This document shows positions 33,502 to 41,503 of a stretch of 64,000 nt of DNA, piece after piece. The DNA lies in contig NZ_FNEE01000001.1 in the NCBI RefSeq assembly GCF_900099905.1, forward strand, positions 545,091 to 609,090, given 5' to 3'. Positions within the stretch are counted from its first letter, which is position 1. Each line of letters opens with the position of its first letter. The notes under the pieces were generated by a model. That model saw nothing but the letters and a program-made list of their open reading frames with translations, was not told the origin of the DNA and did no database searches. The translations under genes and the position numbers were made by a program. Source of the DNA: Mesorhizobium muleiense. Its GTDB lineage: Bacteria; Pseudomonadota; Alphaproteobacteria; Rhizobiales; Rhizobiaceae.

Positions 33502-33792
33502 CTAGGCGCTGCCGCCGGTTTCGCTTTCCTCGTCGATCGTTCGAACTGGCAAATAGGCGTTGGTTTCCAGCCATTCGCGCAGCACGATCTGAATGAGGTC
33601 CGACCGGCCAATGTTCATTTCAGCCGCTATGGAGTTGAGCGCATCCTCCGTTGCGGGCTCCAGCGGCACGCCTGAGACGTTCCTGAGCATCAATGCGGCG
33701 CGACGCAGGATGATCTGTAGATCCGCGCGTGACATATCGGCGATGCGATCGGCAGCGCCTTCGAGCTCTTCTGCAACAGATAGGCGGGTCAT
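33502..33792 (-). CDS. Small protein with ribbon-helix-helix-like C-terminus
   Basis: 96 residues, MTRLSVAEELEGAADRIADM then SRADLQIILRRAALMLRNVS. The segment EDALNSIAAEMNIGRSDLIQ then IVLREWLETNAYLP resembles a ribbon-helix-helix or CopG-like dimer domain. It starts 4 bp after the upstream small exported gene and is probably co-expressed with it. DNA binding is inferred. Confidence 0.6.
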   Translation of the reverse strand: MTRLSVAEELEGAADRIADMSRADLQIILRRAALMLRNVSGVPLEPATEDALNSIAAEMNIGRSDLIQIVLREWLETNAYLPVRTIDEESETGGSA

Positions 33793-33796
33793 TCTG

Positions 33797-34081
33797 CTAG
33801 CGCCGTTCAAGGTCACTGAGCCTATCCTCCAATGATGCAATCTGTCCCGCCAGCTCGCGGAGCAAATCCTGCTGGCTGTTGTGGTTCTCGACCTCCCGAT
33901 CGTTAATGTAGTTGACGCAGGCAGCGAGGCGTTCACTGACCCCATTGATGTGGTCGGCTAGGTCACGCATGATCCTTGTAGCGCCTTGCAGGCATGTGCT
34001 CTTGTCCATGAAGTTGCTCCCTGCAGGAGCGGCGGGCAAAACCAAAATCGCCAAGACAAGTAGCACCCGAAGACCACGCAT
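33797..34081 (-). CDS. Small exported coiled-coil protein
   Basis: 94 residues. The signal peptide or anchor MRGLRVLLVLAILVLPAAPA is followed by paired Cys and a C-terminal coiled coil (LLRELAGQIASLEDRLSDLE). A longer frame from 34141 adds a basic lead that breaks the signal sequence. It is coupled to the gene at 33502-33792. Unknown function. Confidence 0.55.
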   Translation of the reverse strand: MRGLRVLLVLAILVLPAAPAGSNFMDKSTCLQGATRIMRDLADHINGVSERLAACVNYINDREVENHNSQQDLLRELAGQIASLEDRLSDLERR

Positions 34082-34158
34082 CCCAATTACTCCCCTGCGT
34101 TGAAGACGGGGGAGCTTTCTCCTTTGTCGCGCAAAACGCAAGTTCGCCCACCGATGAA

Positions 34159-34467
34159 CTAATCGACCATGTCACGCAGGGGCTTCTTGCGTTTCGCCGG
34201 CCGGTACTTCTCGACCAGCCTGACCTTGTCGCTGTCGATTGTCACCAGCGGTCCCATGGCGATTGTGACCCTGCCGCTTTCCTCGTCTATGCGCGTGATC
34301 TCTCCGGTGAGCTCGATCGGCTGGCCCTTCTTCACCTTGGTATGATCGATGATTGAATGCGGGAAGTTGTAAGAGGGGATCGAGACGCTAACGAGGTCCT
34401 CAGTGACCCGTCTCCGGACGGTGGCCGTGATCGCCACCAGATCTCCAATCCCAATTCCCCGCGCCAT
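34159..34467 (-). CDS. Hypothetical protein with SH3/OB-like beta content
   Basis: 102 residues, MARGIGIGDLVAITATVRRR. Alternating beta patterns (LVSVSIPSYNFPHSIIDHTK, VKKGQPIELTGEITRIDEES, GRVTIAMGPLVTIDSDKVRL) suggest a small barrel. The basic tail KYRPAKRKKPLRDMVD has a diverged duplicate at about 32.07-32.12 kb. Similar short proteins occur in rhizobial islands; no function is known. Confidence 0.6.
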   Translation of the reverse strand: MARGIGIGDLVAITATVRRRVTEDLVSVSIPSYNFPHSIIDHTKVKKGQPIELTGEITRIDEESGRVTIAMGPLVTIDSDKVRLVEKYRPAKRKKPLRDMVD

Positions 34468-34576
34468 TCCATGAGTCTGGGGCGGCCGGCGTCTTAGTCA
34501 AGAGATTGCTAATATAGGTGACCGCTTCATCCAAACGATGGACGAAGCCCATCAATGGCCGGTGCTATTTGGATGT

Positions 34577-34831
34577 ATGTCGCGACCTTACTTGCCCCCG
34601 AGCCACCTTGCTATCGCTATGCTCGCGATCAGCGTCAGCTATGCCGAAGCTGCGGACCGTAAGGTCGAAACCGCGACGCTCGGTACGTACGCCAATTCGA
34701 AGAACCTGCCGGTTTGCACCGCGTCAAGCTCACTCTTCGAAGTCCTCGGTGACAAGTGTTTTCTCGTAAAAGGTTCGATGATCTATGGCGACATCGCCGA
34801 GCTGTCCCAGATAGTCACTTTCAGTCGGTAG
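34577..34831 (+). CDS. Small exported protein
   Basis: 84 residues. The signal peptide MSRPYLPPSHLAIAMLAISV SYAEA is followed by a mature part with two Cys (LPVCTASSSLFEVLGDKCFL), probably a disulfide. No family recognised. Isolated orientation between minus-strand genes. Confidence 0.5.
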   Translation: MSRPYLPPSHLAIAMLAISVSYAEAADRKVETATLGTYANSKNLPVCTASSSLFEVLGDKCFLVKGSMIYGDIAELSQIVTFSR

Positions 34832-34847
34832 CCGGCGAAGGTCATGG

Positions 34848-35081
34848 CTATTCTGCCAGATGGTCCTGATCGATCTTGGCAATTACCCCCTCAAGGGCCT
34901 GGACTGCACGCCTCGATATCTCAACATGGGCGGCCGTGGTGTCGACTTTTCCCTTGCCCGGCTCAACGCTCCAAATGCCGGTTTTCCCTGCTTCGGCATT
35001 CGCGATAAACCGCCGCTCATCTTCAAGCCGCTGGCTTAGTTCTTCTCGGAAAGCCTTCCACTGGTCTTTCGTTGCGGCCAT
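34848..35081 (-). CDS. Small conserved hypothetical protein
   Basis: 77 residues, MAATKDQWKAFREELSQRLE then DERRFIANAEAGKTGIWSVE. Helical, acidic, soluble. GGACGGAAG precedes the ATG. Similar proteins with the GDxGxxR/ISxx-like middle are scattered in rhizobia; function unknown. Confidence 0.6.
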   Translation of the reverse strand: MAATKDQWKAFREELSQRLEDERRFIANAEAGKTGIWSVEPGKGKVDTTAAHVEISRRAVQALEGVIAKIDQDHLAE

Positions 35082-35198
35082 TGGCTTCCGTCCTATCTAA
35101 CAGCGCACGTGGGGTTCTGACCTGCGGCCCGATCCGCAAGAGCTTTCGTTACCTCGGATTTGGCAACGCACCCCCTCGCAAGCTTGACGCCCGAATCC

Positions 35199-35393
35199 TT
35201 AGCTCGACCGTGCAAGGTAGTTTTGCAGCCACCCTTTGACCACCTGATACCGATCGCCCTTGCACCGAAACGGGTAATCGTCCCGAATCTTCATTGCGAA
35301 TTCTGCTGCCTGCCTGTCCGTGCGGCGATCGTCGATCGGAAGCGCTCTCCAGCGGTCAAATATCATCTGCTTGGCTTGGTCTTGCGTGAACAT
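35199..35393 (-). CDS. Small conserved rhizobial protein
   Basis: 64 residues, MFTQDQAKQMIFDRWRALPI then DDRRTDRQAAEFAMKIRDDY, ending KGDRYQVVKGWLQNYLARSS. The pattern (A-x2-MIFDRWRxLP...AxEFAMKI...F...GDRYQVxKGWL) is a small family I have seen in rhizobia without a known role. It shares its frame with the long open stretch upstream but is separated from the frameshifted membrane gene by about 100 bp. Confidence 0.6.
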   Translation of the reverse strand: MFTQDQAKQMIFDRWRALPIDDRRTDRQAAEFAMKIRDDYPFRCKGDRYQVVKGWLQNYLARSS

Positions 35394-35497
35394 AGACCGG
35401 AGGATGCAGCAATTGCAGTATGCTGGCAATGCGCTCTCAGTCTGCAAGAGTCCGAGATCGCTTTCCACTGCAAGAAAAGGGAGGGAAATGGCCGGCG

Positions 35498-36320
35498 TCA
35501 GTTGGTGGGGGTGGGGTTCGACGCCGGTGGGTCGGGATGAAGCTCTTCCCAGATCGTCGCCACAACCTGTGCGCCGGCCAATACGGCAAGTACCACTGTA
35601 ATAAATAACCACAATCCTTCTCTGCATCCCTATGTTGTCTTTGTGCCGCTCCACGTCGGTCTCATGCGCATCTAGGGTCGCGACTGCTTTCGAACTAAGA
35701 GCGTAGCTGTGGTCATCGCGCCGCAAATCTCCGCTGTCGAGCAGAGAATCCAGGACGATCTGATAATATTCAAGATGGGAGTCGTGGTCATCGCGCCCGA
35801 AGAAACGCATGCCATATATCTGTGCCGGGAGATCAATTGATGACGTCTTGAAATCAGCTTTTTGAACCGTTCGATCAAATATATAGCGTAGAATCGCCAT
35901 TCGATCCTGGCGGGCTAAACGCCGTCTGTTGAAGAAAAACTGCCGAAAACGCCCCGCCCAAGCTGCGAAAAAGGAGTGGGAAGCGAATTGCTGGACAATG
36001 AACAGTCCAGGCGACTCCGTTCCTATTCGGAGTCCTTTGTAGTGATGAATGACCTTGAATTGCAGCTTATTTAGCTGCCGATTGGGTAGGCATGCGTCCG
36101 TCTTTTTCTCATTGTCGGCAAAATACCAACCCTCCACACCTTCATCCACAATGACCTTCGGGATGAAGCGGAACCCATCATTCTGATCACCACCAATCCG
36201 GATCTGAAAGTTGTTATTACGGCTATCCCCATACGTAAGGCTCTCGGGCATAGGCCGCCGAAGCGCCATGCGGATTGCGCCTCTTCGGAGCTTTATCTGC
36301 CACCAATCAAACCGGCTCAT
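35498..36320 (-). pseudogene. Frameshifted gene for a C-terminally anchored protein
   Basis: The frame from MSRFDWWQIKLRRGAIRMAL runs about 230 residues to ERHKDNIGMQRR. There the reading frame gives non-protein-like sequence, while the +1 frame gives LWLFITVVLAVLAGAQVVAT then IWEELHPDPPASNPTPTN and a TGA at 35498-35500. A basic cytosolic flank followed by one membrane helix is a sensible protein end, so a one-base frameshift near 35605-35625 is likely (823 bp = 274 codons + 1). The N-terminal part looks like an unknown cytosolic domain. Could be a mutation, a sequencing slip or recoding. Confidence 0.6.
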
Positions 36321-36438
36321 GAAACCCGCCCAGCATCCGAGTGCGACGGAAGCGATCAAACTCCCGTGATTCGACGCCCCGATGTCACATATCTTATCAT
36401 GCGTCGCCGCGACCTGACGCACGCAAAGCTTCGCCCCG

Positions 36439-36603
36439 CTACTCAGCCACGCCCTTCGGCAGGTAGCCCTTGTCCCGCAGATACATGGTCAGGATCTTCT
36501 CGACCATTGATGACACAGACCGCATGTCATCCTTCGCCGCGCGCTCCAGCGCTTCCTTAAGCTCCGGCTCGACACGAAAACCTAGCGGGTGGGTTTTGAC
36601 CAT
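36439..36603 (-). CDS. Ribbon-helix-helix (Arc-type) repressor
   Basis: 54 residues, MVKTHPLGFRVEPELKEALE then RAAKDDMRSVSSMVEKILTM. The beta strand THPLGFRVEP and two helices make a classical RHH fold. Starts at 36621 and 36639 are possible, but both lie in the operator palindrome; 36603 has GAGGAAT upstream. The palindrome at 36619-36653 lies between this gene and the divergent Tat-type gene, so the protein likely represses both. Confidence 0.75.
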   Translation of the reverse strand: MVKTHPLGFRVEPELKEALERAAKDDMRSVSSMVEKILTMYLRDKGYLPKGVAE

Positions 36604-36618
36604 GGTGTTGGTATTCCT

Positions 36619-36653
36619 CATACAATGTTGTTGACTCATACTAACATTGTATG
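36619..36653. promoter_or_regulatory. Operator palindrome for the RHH repressor
   Basis: Perfect 11-bp arms CATACAATGTT (36619-36629) and AACATTGTATG (36643-36653) with a 13-bp spacer, exactly between two divergent start regions. Confidence 0.7.
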
Positions 36654-36698
36654 CGATTGTTGGAGGGTAAGCAAACTAAACCATGGGAGAAATCCACA

Positions 36699-37394
36699 AT
36701 GCCGAACACCACTGTTCGGGCAGCCGCCGAAGGCATGCCCGCAATCAACCGCCGCCGCCTGCTTAACCTGACCGGGGCAGGCCTCGCTCTCGCCGCCACC
36801 GCTGCCACCGTGCTCAAGGCGCCGGCCGCGCCGATCGCCGCCACCCCTGCTGAGCATCCCGACGCCGAGCTGTTCCGGCTCGATCAAGAAATGGAGGAAG
36901 CCTACAGCCAGATGAACCGGGCAGCCAAGCTCTGCAAGAGGCTCGACAGGAAGTGCGAGAAGCTTTACCCGCCAGATCCTCCGAAGTGGGAAGAGCCGCC
37001 CATGCCGGAAGACGTAAGGGTAGCGTTCCATGCCATGACGGTTAAAGACATGGGGACCAACCGGCCCGCCATTTATGCCGCGTGGAGCAACGAGGTCAAA
37101 GAACAGAGAGCCGCGAACAACGGCTTGCAGCAGGCCTATCAGGCCAAATGGCAAGAGATAAATCGCGAAAGCGGTCTTGATGCTGCTGAAGATGCTTTCG
37201 GTGTGCGCGTCAGCGAGGTTGACGAGTTCGCCAAGCGCATATGCTCAATCCCGGCTCACACCTTCGAGGGCATGGCGGTGAAGCTCCGCGCCCATGTCAG
37301 GTGCGGCGGCGAGATCGAGAAAGAGGAAATGTATACGGACGATTACGCCTTCGCCTCGATCGCCGCCGATATCAGGCGCTTGGCCGGTGCATGA
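36699..37394 (+). CDS. Exported protein with Tat-like leader
   Basis: 231 residues. The leader INRRRLLNLTGAGLALAATA has the double-Arg motif followed by a hydrophobic core, consistent with Tat export. The mature part is acidic-helical with LDQEMEEAYSQMNRAAKLCK and Cys-containing turns. Similar proteins with a Tat-like N-terminus (RRRLL) and a short helical domain occur in rhizobial prophages. The chosen ATG follows GGGAGAAATCC. It overlaps the next gene by 4 bp and is controlled by the RHH operator upstream (inferred). Confidence 0.65.
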   Translation: MPNTTVRAAAEGMPAINRRRLLNLTGAGLALAATAATVLKAPAAPIAATPAEHPDAELFRLDQEMEEAYSQMNRAAKLCKRLDRKCEKLYPPDPPKWEEPPMPEDVRVAFHAMTVKDMGTNRPAIYAAWSNEVKEQRAANNGLQQAYQAKWQEINRESGLDAAEDAFGVRVSEVDEFAKRICSIPAHTFEGMAVKLRAHVRCGGEIEKEEMYTDDYAFASIAADIRRLAGA

Positions 37395-37654
37395 GCGCCG
37401 CCGCCGAAGTGTCCGTCGCGCCGGCCCGTGGCCTAATCACCAAGGCTGATATTGATCGCGGCTATGATGCGTGCTCGATAATCCGCGTTTGCGAACTGGC
37501 GGTTGAGCAAATTCCCGAGCTCGGTCAAGAAGGCCTTGTGAATGAAGCCGTAGGCGACATCGGGAGGCTGTTGCGAATTGCGGGCCAGATGGCCGGGGAA
37601 TCGCTTGGCGTCCTGGAACTAGCAGAAATGAGACAGCGCAAAGCCGCCGACTGA
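37391..37654 (+). CDS. Small hypothetical protein
   Basis: 87 residues, MSAAAEVSVAPARGLITKAD then IDRGYDACSIIRVCELAVEQ. Helical; ATGA overlap with the Tat-type gene. It is the last gene before the tRNA and is followed by a terminator. Function unknown. Confidence 0.6.
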   Translation: MSAAAEVSVAPARGLITKADIDRGYDACSIIRVCELAVEQIPELGQEGLVNEAVGDIGRLLRIAGQMAGESLGVLELAEMRQRKAAD

Positions 37655-37678
37655 ACTATTCCAGAGCAGAAGAGTTTG

Positions 37679-37702
37679 GCCCGCTGCCTCACGGTGGCGG
37701 GC
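37679..37702 (+). terminator. Intrinsic terminator at the right end of the element
   Basis: GCCCGC / GCGGGC arms, 12-nt loop, then CTTTTTGC. Confidence 0.7.
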
Positions 37703-37774
37703 TTTTTGCTGTGTGCGCTATTTTGTACGCAAGATCAGTAAAACGGAAGATTATCTAAGTAAATCAATGGGTAG

Positions 37775-37865
37775 TGGCGGAGAGGATGGGATTCGAACCC
37801 ACGAGAAGCTTTTGACCTCTACTCCCTTAGCAGGGGAGCGCCTTCGACCACTCGGCCACCTCTCC
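37775..37865 (-). tRNA. tRNA-Ser(GCT)
   Basis: A 91-nt minus-strand gene with CCA encoded. The acceptor stem pairs GGAGAGG with CCTCTCC. The D-arm is TGGCCGAGTGG. The anticodon loop has CTGCTAA with anticodon GCT (plus-strand positions 37829-37831). A long variable arm typical of Ser follows, then the T-arm GGGTTCGAATCCC. Its 3' end (37775-37788) is repeated at 21260-21273, marking it as the element's integration target. Confidence 0.95.
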
Positions 37866-37917
37866 GTTGCGCTGGTGGATAAAGAAAAGCGCCGGCACAA
37901 TCAACAAGCCTGACTCA

Positions 37918-38826
37918 TTATCGTTGAAAAAACCGGCTCCCGGCGAAGCGTTGCTCGGTCCTGTCCAGAAAAGCGGCGATGGCGCCGGGCAGGCCGCCGG
38001 TCTCGAGGAAAGGCGCATGGCCCTGGCCTTCGACCGTGATCGTCTCGACACCGGGATGCCGGTTTCGCATCTGTTCGAAGGTCTCGGCGGACAGCAGCTT
38101 CGAATTGGCGCCGCGGATGGCGAGCAAGGGTATCGCCGCCAGTGACTCGAACTGCGGCCACATGTCTGGCAGCTTCTGGCTCAGGTCGAGTCCCGCCAGC
38201 GTGTCGACCAGCTTCGGGTCGAAATCCGGCAATAATCCTTCATCCGTCTCTCGGTAGAGGGCCGCTACCATCCGCTCCCAATCCGCCTCGGTCAGGGCAG
38301 GAAAGTCGCTGCCATGCGCGCCGCGCTGGGCGCCGACCGCCTCGGCGAAGGTTTTCGGCTTCGGCGCGGGCTCGAGATAGGAGCGGATATGGGCGAGACC
38401 GCCGGCCTCGAGCACCGGGCCGATATCGTTGAGCACGATAGCCCGCAGGACGGCCGGCCGCATCACGCCAAGCACATGGATGATCAGCCCGCCGCGTGAC
38501 GTGCCGATGAAACCAGCCTCGTCGATGCCCAGCGCCGCCAACCCGGCGAGGATGTCACCGGCTTCGACGCCGATATTGTAGTGGCCGATATCGGGGTCGT
38601 AGGCGGATTGCCCGCGCCCGCGATAGTCGAAGGCGACGATTTTTCGCGGGCTTTCGGGCCGTCGCGACAGGTGCAGCGCCAGTTCATGAAAATCGCGGCT
38701 ATTGCGGGTCAGGCCAGGCAGGCAGACGACCGGCCAGTGGCCGGAATTCGATTCGCCGTAGATGCGGGCGTGGAGTTCAAGCCCGTCCGGCGAGGCGTAG
38801 AAGAAGTCGGAAAAACCGCTCGACAT
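37918..38826 (-). CDS. Alpha/beta-fold hydrolase
   Basis: 302 residues. The nucleophile elbow is FIGTSRGGLIIHVL (G-x-S-x-G), the oxyanion region is PVVCLPGLTRNSRDFHELAL, the acid is likely in IRGANSKLLSAETFEQM, and the base His is near VEGQGHAPFLE. No signal peptide; cytosolic. Resembles small-molecule esterases/epoxide-hydrolase-like enzymes common in rhizobia; the substrate is not determined by sequence. It starts MSSGFSDFFYASPDGLELHA and is first on the chromosomal side after the tRNA. Confidence 0.85.
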   Translation of the reverse strand: MSSGFSDFFYASPDGLELHARIYGESNSGHWPVVCLPGLTRNSRDFHELALHLSRRPESPRKIVAFDYRGRGQSAYDPDIGHYNIGVEAGDILAGLAALGIDEAGFIGTSRGGLIIHVLGVMRPAVLRAIVLNDIGPVLEAGGLAHIRSYLEPAPKPKTFAEAVGAQRGAHGSDFPALTEADWERMVAALYRETDEGLLPDFDPKLVDTLAGLDLSQKLPDMWPQFESLAAIPLLAIRGANSKLLSAETFEQMRNRHPGVETITVEGQGHAPFLETGGLPGAIAAFLDRTEQRFAGSRFFQR

Positions 38827-38925
38827 TTTTGGGACTCGATTCCTCGCCGTTGCCGGATCGTCGACTGCTACAGGCGAGGGCGGGGGTGGTCAAATCGAAG
38901 CGTCATTTTCGAGATGTCGGCGGGA

Positions 38926-39086
38926 CAGCGCCCCCCTCTGTCCTGCCGGACATCTCCCCCTCGAGGGGGAGATTGGCTGTCCCTTTGCTTTCGCCAATCG
39001 CCAACGCTGATAAGGAAGGCGCCGCCAGTGTAACTGCCAATCTCCCCCCTAGGGGGGAGATGCCCGGCAGGGCAGAGGGGGGTGCT
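38926..39086. repeat. Palindromic repeat element with ~23-bp terminal inverted repeats
   Basis: The left end AGCGCCCCCCTCTGTCCTGC continues into CGGACATCTCCCCCTCGAGG. The right end CCCGGCAGGGCAGAGGGGGG mirrors it. The inner part has no gene. Its left end is found complemented at 19468-19489. Confidence 0.8.
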
Positions 39087-39114
39087 TCGCCAAGCCAGCC
39101 TTCGCCCGAACGGA

Positions 39115-41178
39115 TCAACTCCGCCCGTTCACCAAATCCCCGACAATGTCGTACTTGCCGGAAATGCGCATCTTGTAGACTTCGTAATTCTCCATCACGC
39201 GCTGGACGTAACTTCTTGTTTCCGTATAGGGAATCCGCTCGATCCAGTCGACGACGGCGTCGATGTCCTTGCCGCGCGGGTCGCCATATCTGGCCACCCA
39301 CTGGGCGGCGCGGCGGGGGCCGGCATTGTAGCCGGCGAAGGTCAGCACATAGGAGCCGTCGAAGCGTCCGAGCTGCTCGCCGAGGAAGGCGGCGCCCAGG
39401 GTCGCGTTGTAGCCGGCGTCGGTGGTCAGCCGCGCCTGCGAGAAGGTCATTCCGGCCTTGTCAGCCAATTGCCTGGCGGTCGCCGGCATCAGCTGCAGCA
39501 GCCCGCGCGCTCCGGCGCTGGAGACGGCGCCGATGTTGAACTCGCTTTCCTGGCGGGCGATCGCATAGGCCAGCGCCTTGCCGGAGCCGGAAATATTGGC
39601 GGTCTCGGGAATGACGCCGAGCGGATGCGAAAGCGCCCCGACATCGATGCCGCGCGCGCCGGCGATCTTGCCGACTTTCAGTGCCAGGAAGTGATTGCCC
39701 TGCTTTTCCGCCATCGCGGCCAGCAGCGCCAGCTCTCCGGGACTGCTCAACTGTCCGGCGAGGTCGCGGTAAAGCGTGTCGGCGTAGCGCTGATAGCCCG
39801 CCTGCTGCAGTCGCTTGATGGCGCTGACCGCCTCGCGGCTGGAAAAATTCCGGTGATCGGTGGCGCTCGGCTGCGGATGGGCGATGTTGAGGACCTGCCG
39901 GCCGACGCGCTCACCGGCGAGCTGGCCGTAGAAGGTCGTGCTGTGCGCGGCGGCACGGCTAAAATAATCCTTGGCGCTGCCGGGGCCGCCGGCTTCGGCG
40001 GCACGGCCGAGCCAATAGTAGGCGCGCGACAGCGATATCGGCCCCTGGGCGAGACCGGCGATCCGCTCAAAATGCTTGGCAGCGGTGGCGGGATCGTTGA
40101 GGCCGCGCAGCGCGTACCAGCCGGCATGAAACTCCGCATCCGCCGCGTTGGCAGCAGTTTCGCCGGCGTGTGCGGCGACTATCCTGTAGGCGGTCTTCAT
40201 GTCGCCCTGGTCGACCAGTTCGCGCGACAGCACCCGGCGCTCGGCCCACCAGGCATCCGGGTCGATCAGAGCGTTGCGGTCGCTCGGCGCCTTCATCACC
40301 ATTGCGGCGGCGTCGGAAAACTTCTGCTGCTTGCGCAGATATTGGGCTTGGGCGAAGAGATAGCCGGCCGAACGCTGCGCGGCGGGCACCGCCTTCAGCA
40401 GTCTGGCCGCGTTCTTGTCGCCCGCATTCTTGTCGCCCTTGTCCGCCGCAGCCCAGGCGTCGGCCAGCTGCCGGGCGCCGGCAAGGCCGGCGACGCGCAG
40501 CGCCGAATTGACCCGGTCGGCATAAAACATGCGCTCCATGCGGAATCGGTGGTCGGCTGCGGGGATCAGCTTGCCGAATTCCTGGATGATCGCCGCCTCG
40601 TCCCTGGCTTGCAGTTTTTCGGTGCGCCAGAAAGGCGACAGCACCGAGCGCGCCGCCTCGACGTTGCCGAGCGAGACATAGGAGCGGGCGAGGATCACCA
40701 CGCCCTCGGCTGTTTGCGGCTGGCTGCCGCCGAAAGCCTGCACCACGATCTCAGGCGCGGGGTTTTCGCGGTAGAGCGCGCGCTCGCTGTTCTTGCGCAA
40801 GGCGATCATGCCCGGCCAGTTCGGCAGCATTTTCGCAGCATCGGCGATGTCGCCGCTTGGCACCTTGTCGCCGCCATAGAACGCGATCGCCCAGACAAGG
40901 ATGTGCTGGTCGAGCGAATTGACCGGCAGGGCGTCGCGCACCTGGCGCGCACCGGCGATGTCGTTTGCCGCCAGCGCATGGAGGCCGCTCTTCAGCCTGG
41001 CGACGCTGGCGGGAGGGGATTCCGGACCCTGCAGGCCGGTATCCAGCAGGTTTGGCTTCGGAATGGTCGACGTGACCTGTGCATCGACCTTGCCGGCGGC
41101 CACAAGGGTCGGCGTCAACAGGAGAATTGCGCCAAGCAGCGCGAAAAAATGAGGCTGCCGGGTCGGCATCGTCTTCAT
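39115..41178 (-). CDS. Soluble lytic murein transglycosylase
   Basis: About 687 residues. The signal peptide (PHFFALLGAILLLTPTLVAA) leads to a long helical superhelix as in Slt70. The C-terminal goose-lysozyme-like SLT domain shows IARQESEFNIGAVSSAGARG with catalytic Glu in QESEF, LLQLMPATARQLADKAG, AAFLGEQLGRFDGSYVLTFA and YNAGPRRAAQWVARYGDPRG. It cleaves peptidoglycan to 1,6-anhydro products in the periplasm during growth and recycling. Several Met codons cluster at the start (41181-41169); 41178 is a compromise. It is divergent from dapA. Confidence 0.9.
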   Translation of the reverse strand: MKTMPTRQPHFFALLGAILLLTPTLVAAGKVDAQVTSTIPKPNLLDTGLQGPESPPASVARLKSGLHALAANDIAGARQVRDALPVNSLDQHILVWAIAFYGGDKVPSGDIADAAKMLPNWPGMIALRKNSERALYRENPAPEIVVQAFGGSQPQTAEGVVILARSYVSLGNVEAARSVLSPFWRTEKLQARDEAAIIQEFGKLIPAADHRFRMERMFYADRVNSALRVAGLAGARQLADAWAAADKGDKNAGDKNAARLLKAVPAAQRSAGYLFAQAQYLRKQQKFSDAAAMVMKAPSDRNALIDPDAWWAERRVLSRELVDQGDMKTAYRIVAAHAGETAANAADAEFHAGWYALRGLNDPATAAKHFERIAGLAQGPISLSRAYYWLGRAAEAGGPGSAKDYFSRAAAHSTTFYGQLAGERVGRQVLNIAHPQPSATDHRNFSSREAVSAIKRLQQAGYQRYADTLYRDLAGQLSSPGELALLAAMAEKQGNHFLALKVGKIAGARGIDVGALSHPLGVIPETANISGSGKALAYAIARQESEFNIGAVSSAGARGLLQLMPATARQLADKAGMTFSQARLTTDAGYNATLGAAFLGEQLGRFDGSYVLTFAGYNAGPRRAAQWVARYGDPRGKDIDAVVDWIERIPYTETRSYVQRVMENYEVYKMRISGKYDIVGDLVNGRS

Positions 41179-41377
41179 CATTTCCTGTCTTGCACAATCA
41201 CCAACAGGCACAGATCAACTGAAGCCTAGTTGGCGGTGGTGAAGAGCCTGTAAACGGGGCTATCGAAGTCGTTCAAAATTGCGCTTGCTGGCATTCTTGT
41301 CATGCTTGCCGCGCAACAATGTCGAGACTATGGTGCGCCGCTTCGCTTTCGGCTAGAAGGCGCGCACGACAAAACAC

Positions 41378-41472
41378 CTGCAGCGCCGCGCGTCGTCTCG
41401 GACGCGCAAAGGACGCTGTAGCACTTTAAATTTGGCGCATGATCTTTCCGTGAATCGGCTCCGATTTTCGGG
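41378..41472. repeat. Dispersed palindromic repeat (AAAGGACGCTGTAGC family), copy 2
   Basis: Contains CAGCGCCGCGCG, then AAAGGACGCTGTAGCACTTT and a downstream GCGCATGATC block; same order as the copy at 60571. It lies in the dapA leader. Confidence 0.75.
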
Positions 41473-41503
41473 CTCGTTCGCCAGTCCCAAGGAGTTGGAC
41501 GAC

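Larger units (their letters stand above)
21260..37788. mobile_element. Phage-derived integrative element at tRNA-Ser(GCT), satellite-like
   Basis: About 16.5 kb between two copies of TGGCGGAGAGGATG, one 156 bp before a tyrosine integrase gene and the other being the CCA end of tRNA-Ser. Inside are phage-type genes (integrase, AlpA-like regulator, HNH-like protein, replication-type protein, terminase) in ATGA-coupled order, then cargo genes. No portal, capsid, protease, tail or lysis cassette is recognised in the left module where they would follow TerL. It may be a satellite that depends on a helper phage, or a reduced prophage. The intact coupled reading frames favour something maintained. 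Confidence 0.75.

Noticed and set aside
39082-41229. A 715-codon plus-strand open frame opposite the lytic transglycosylase
   Set aside because: Complement of a well-supported gene with signal peptide and SLT domain; no protein features of its own.
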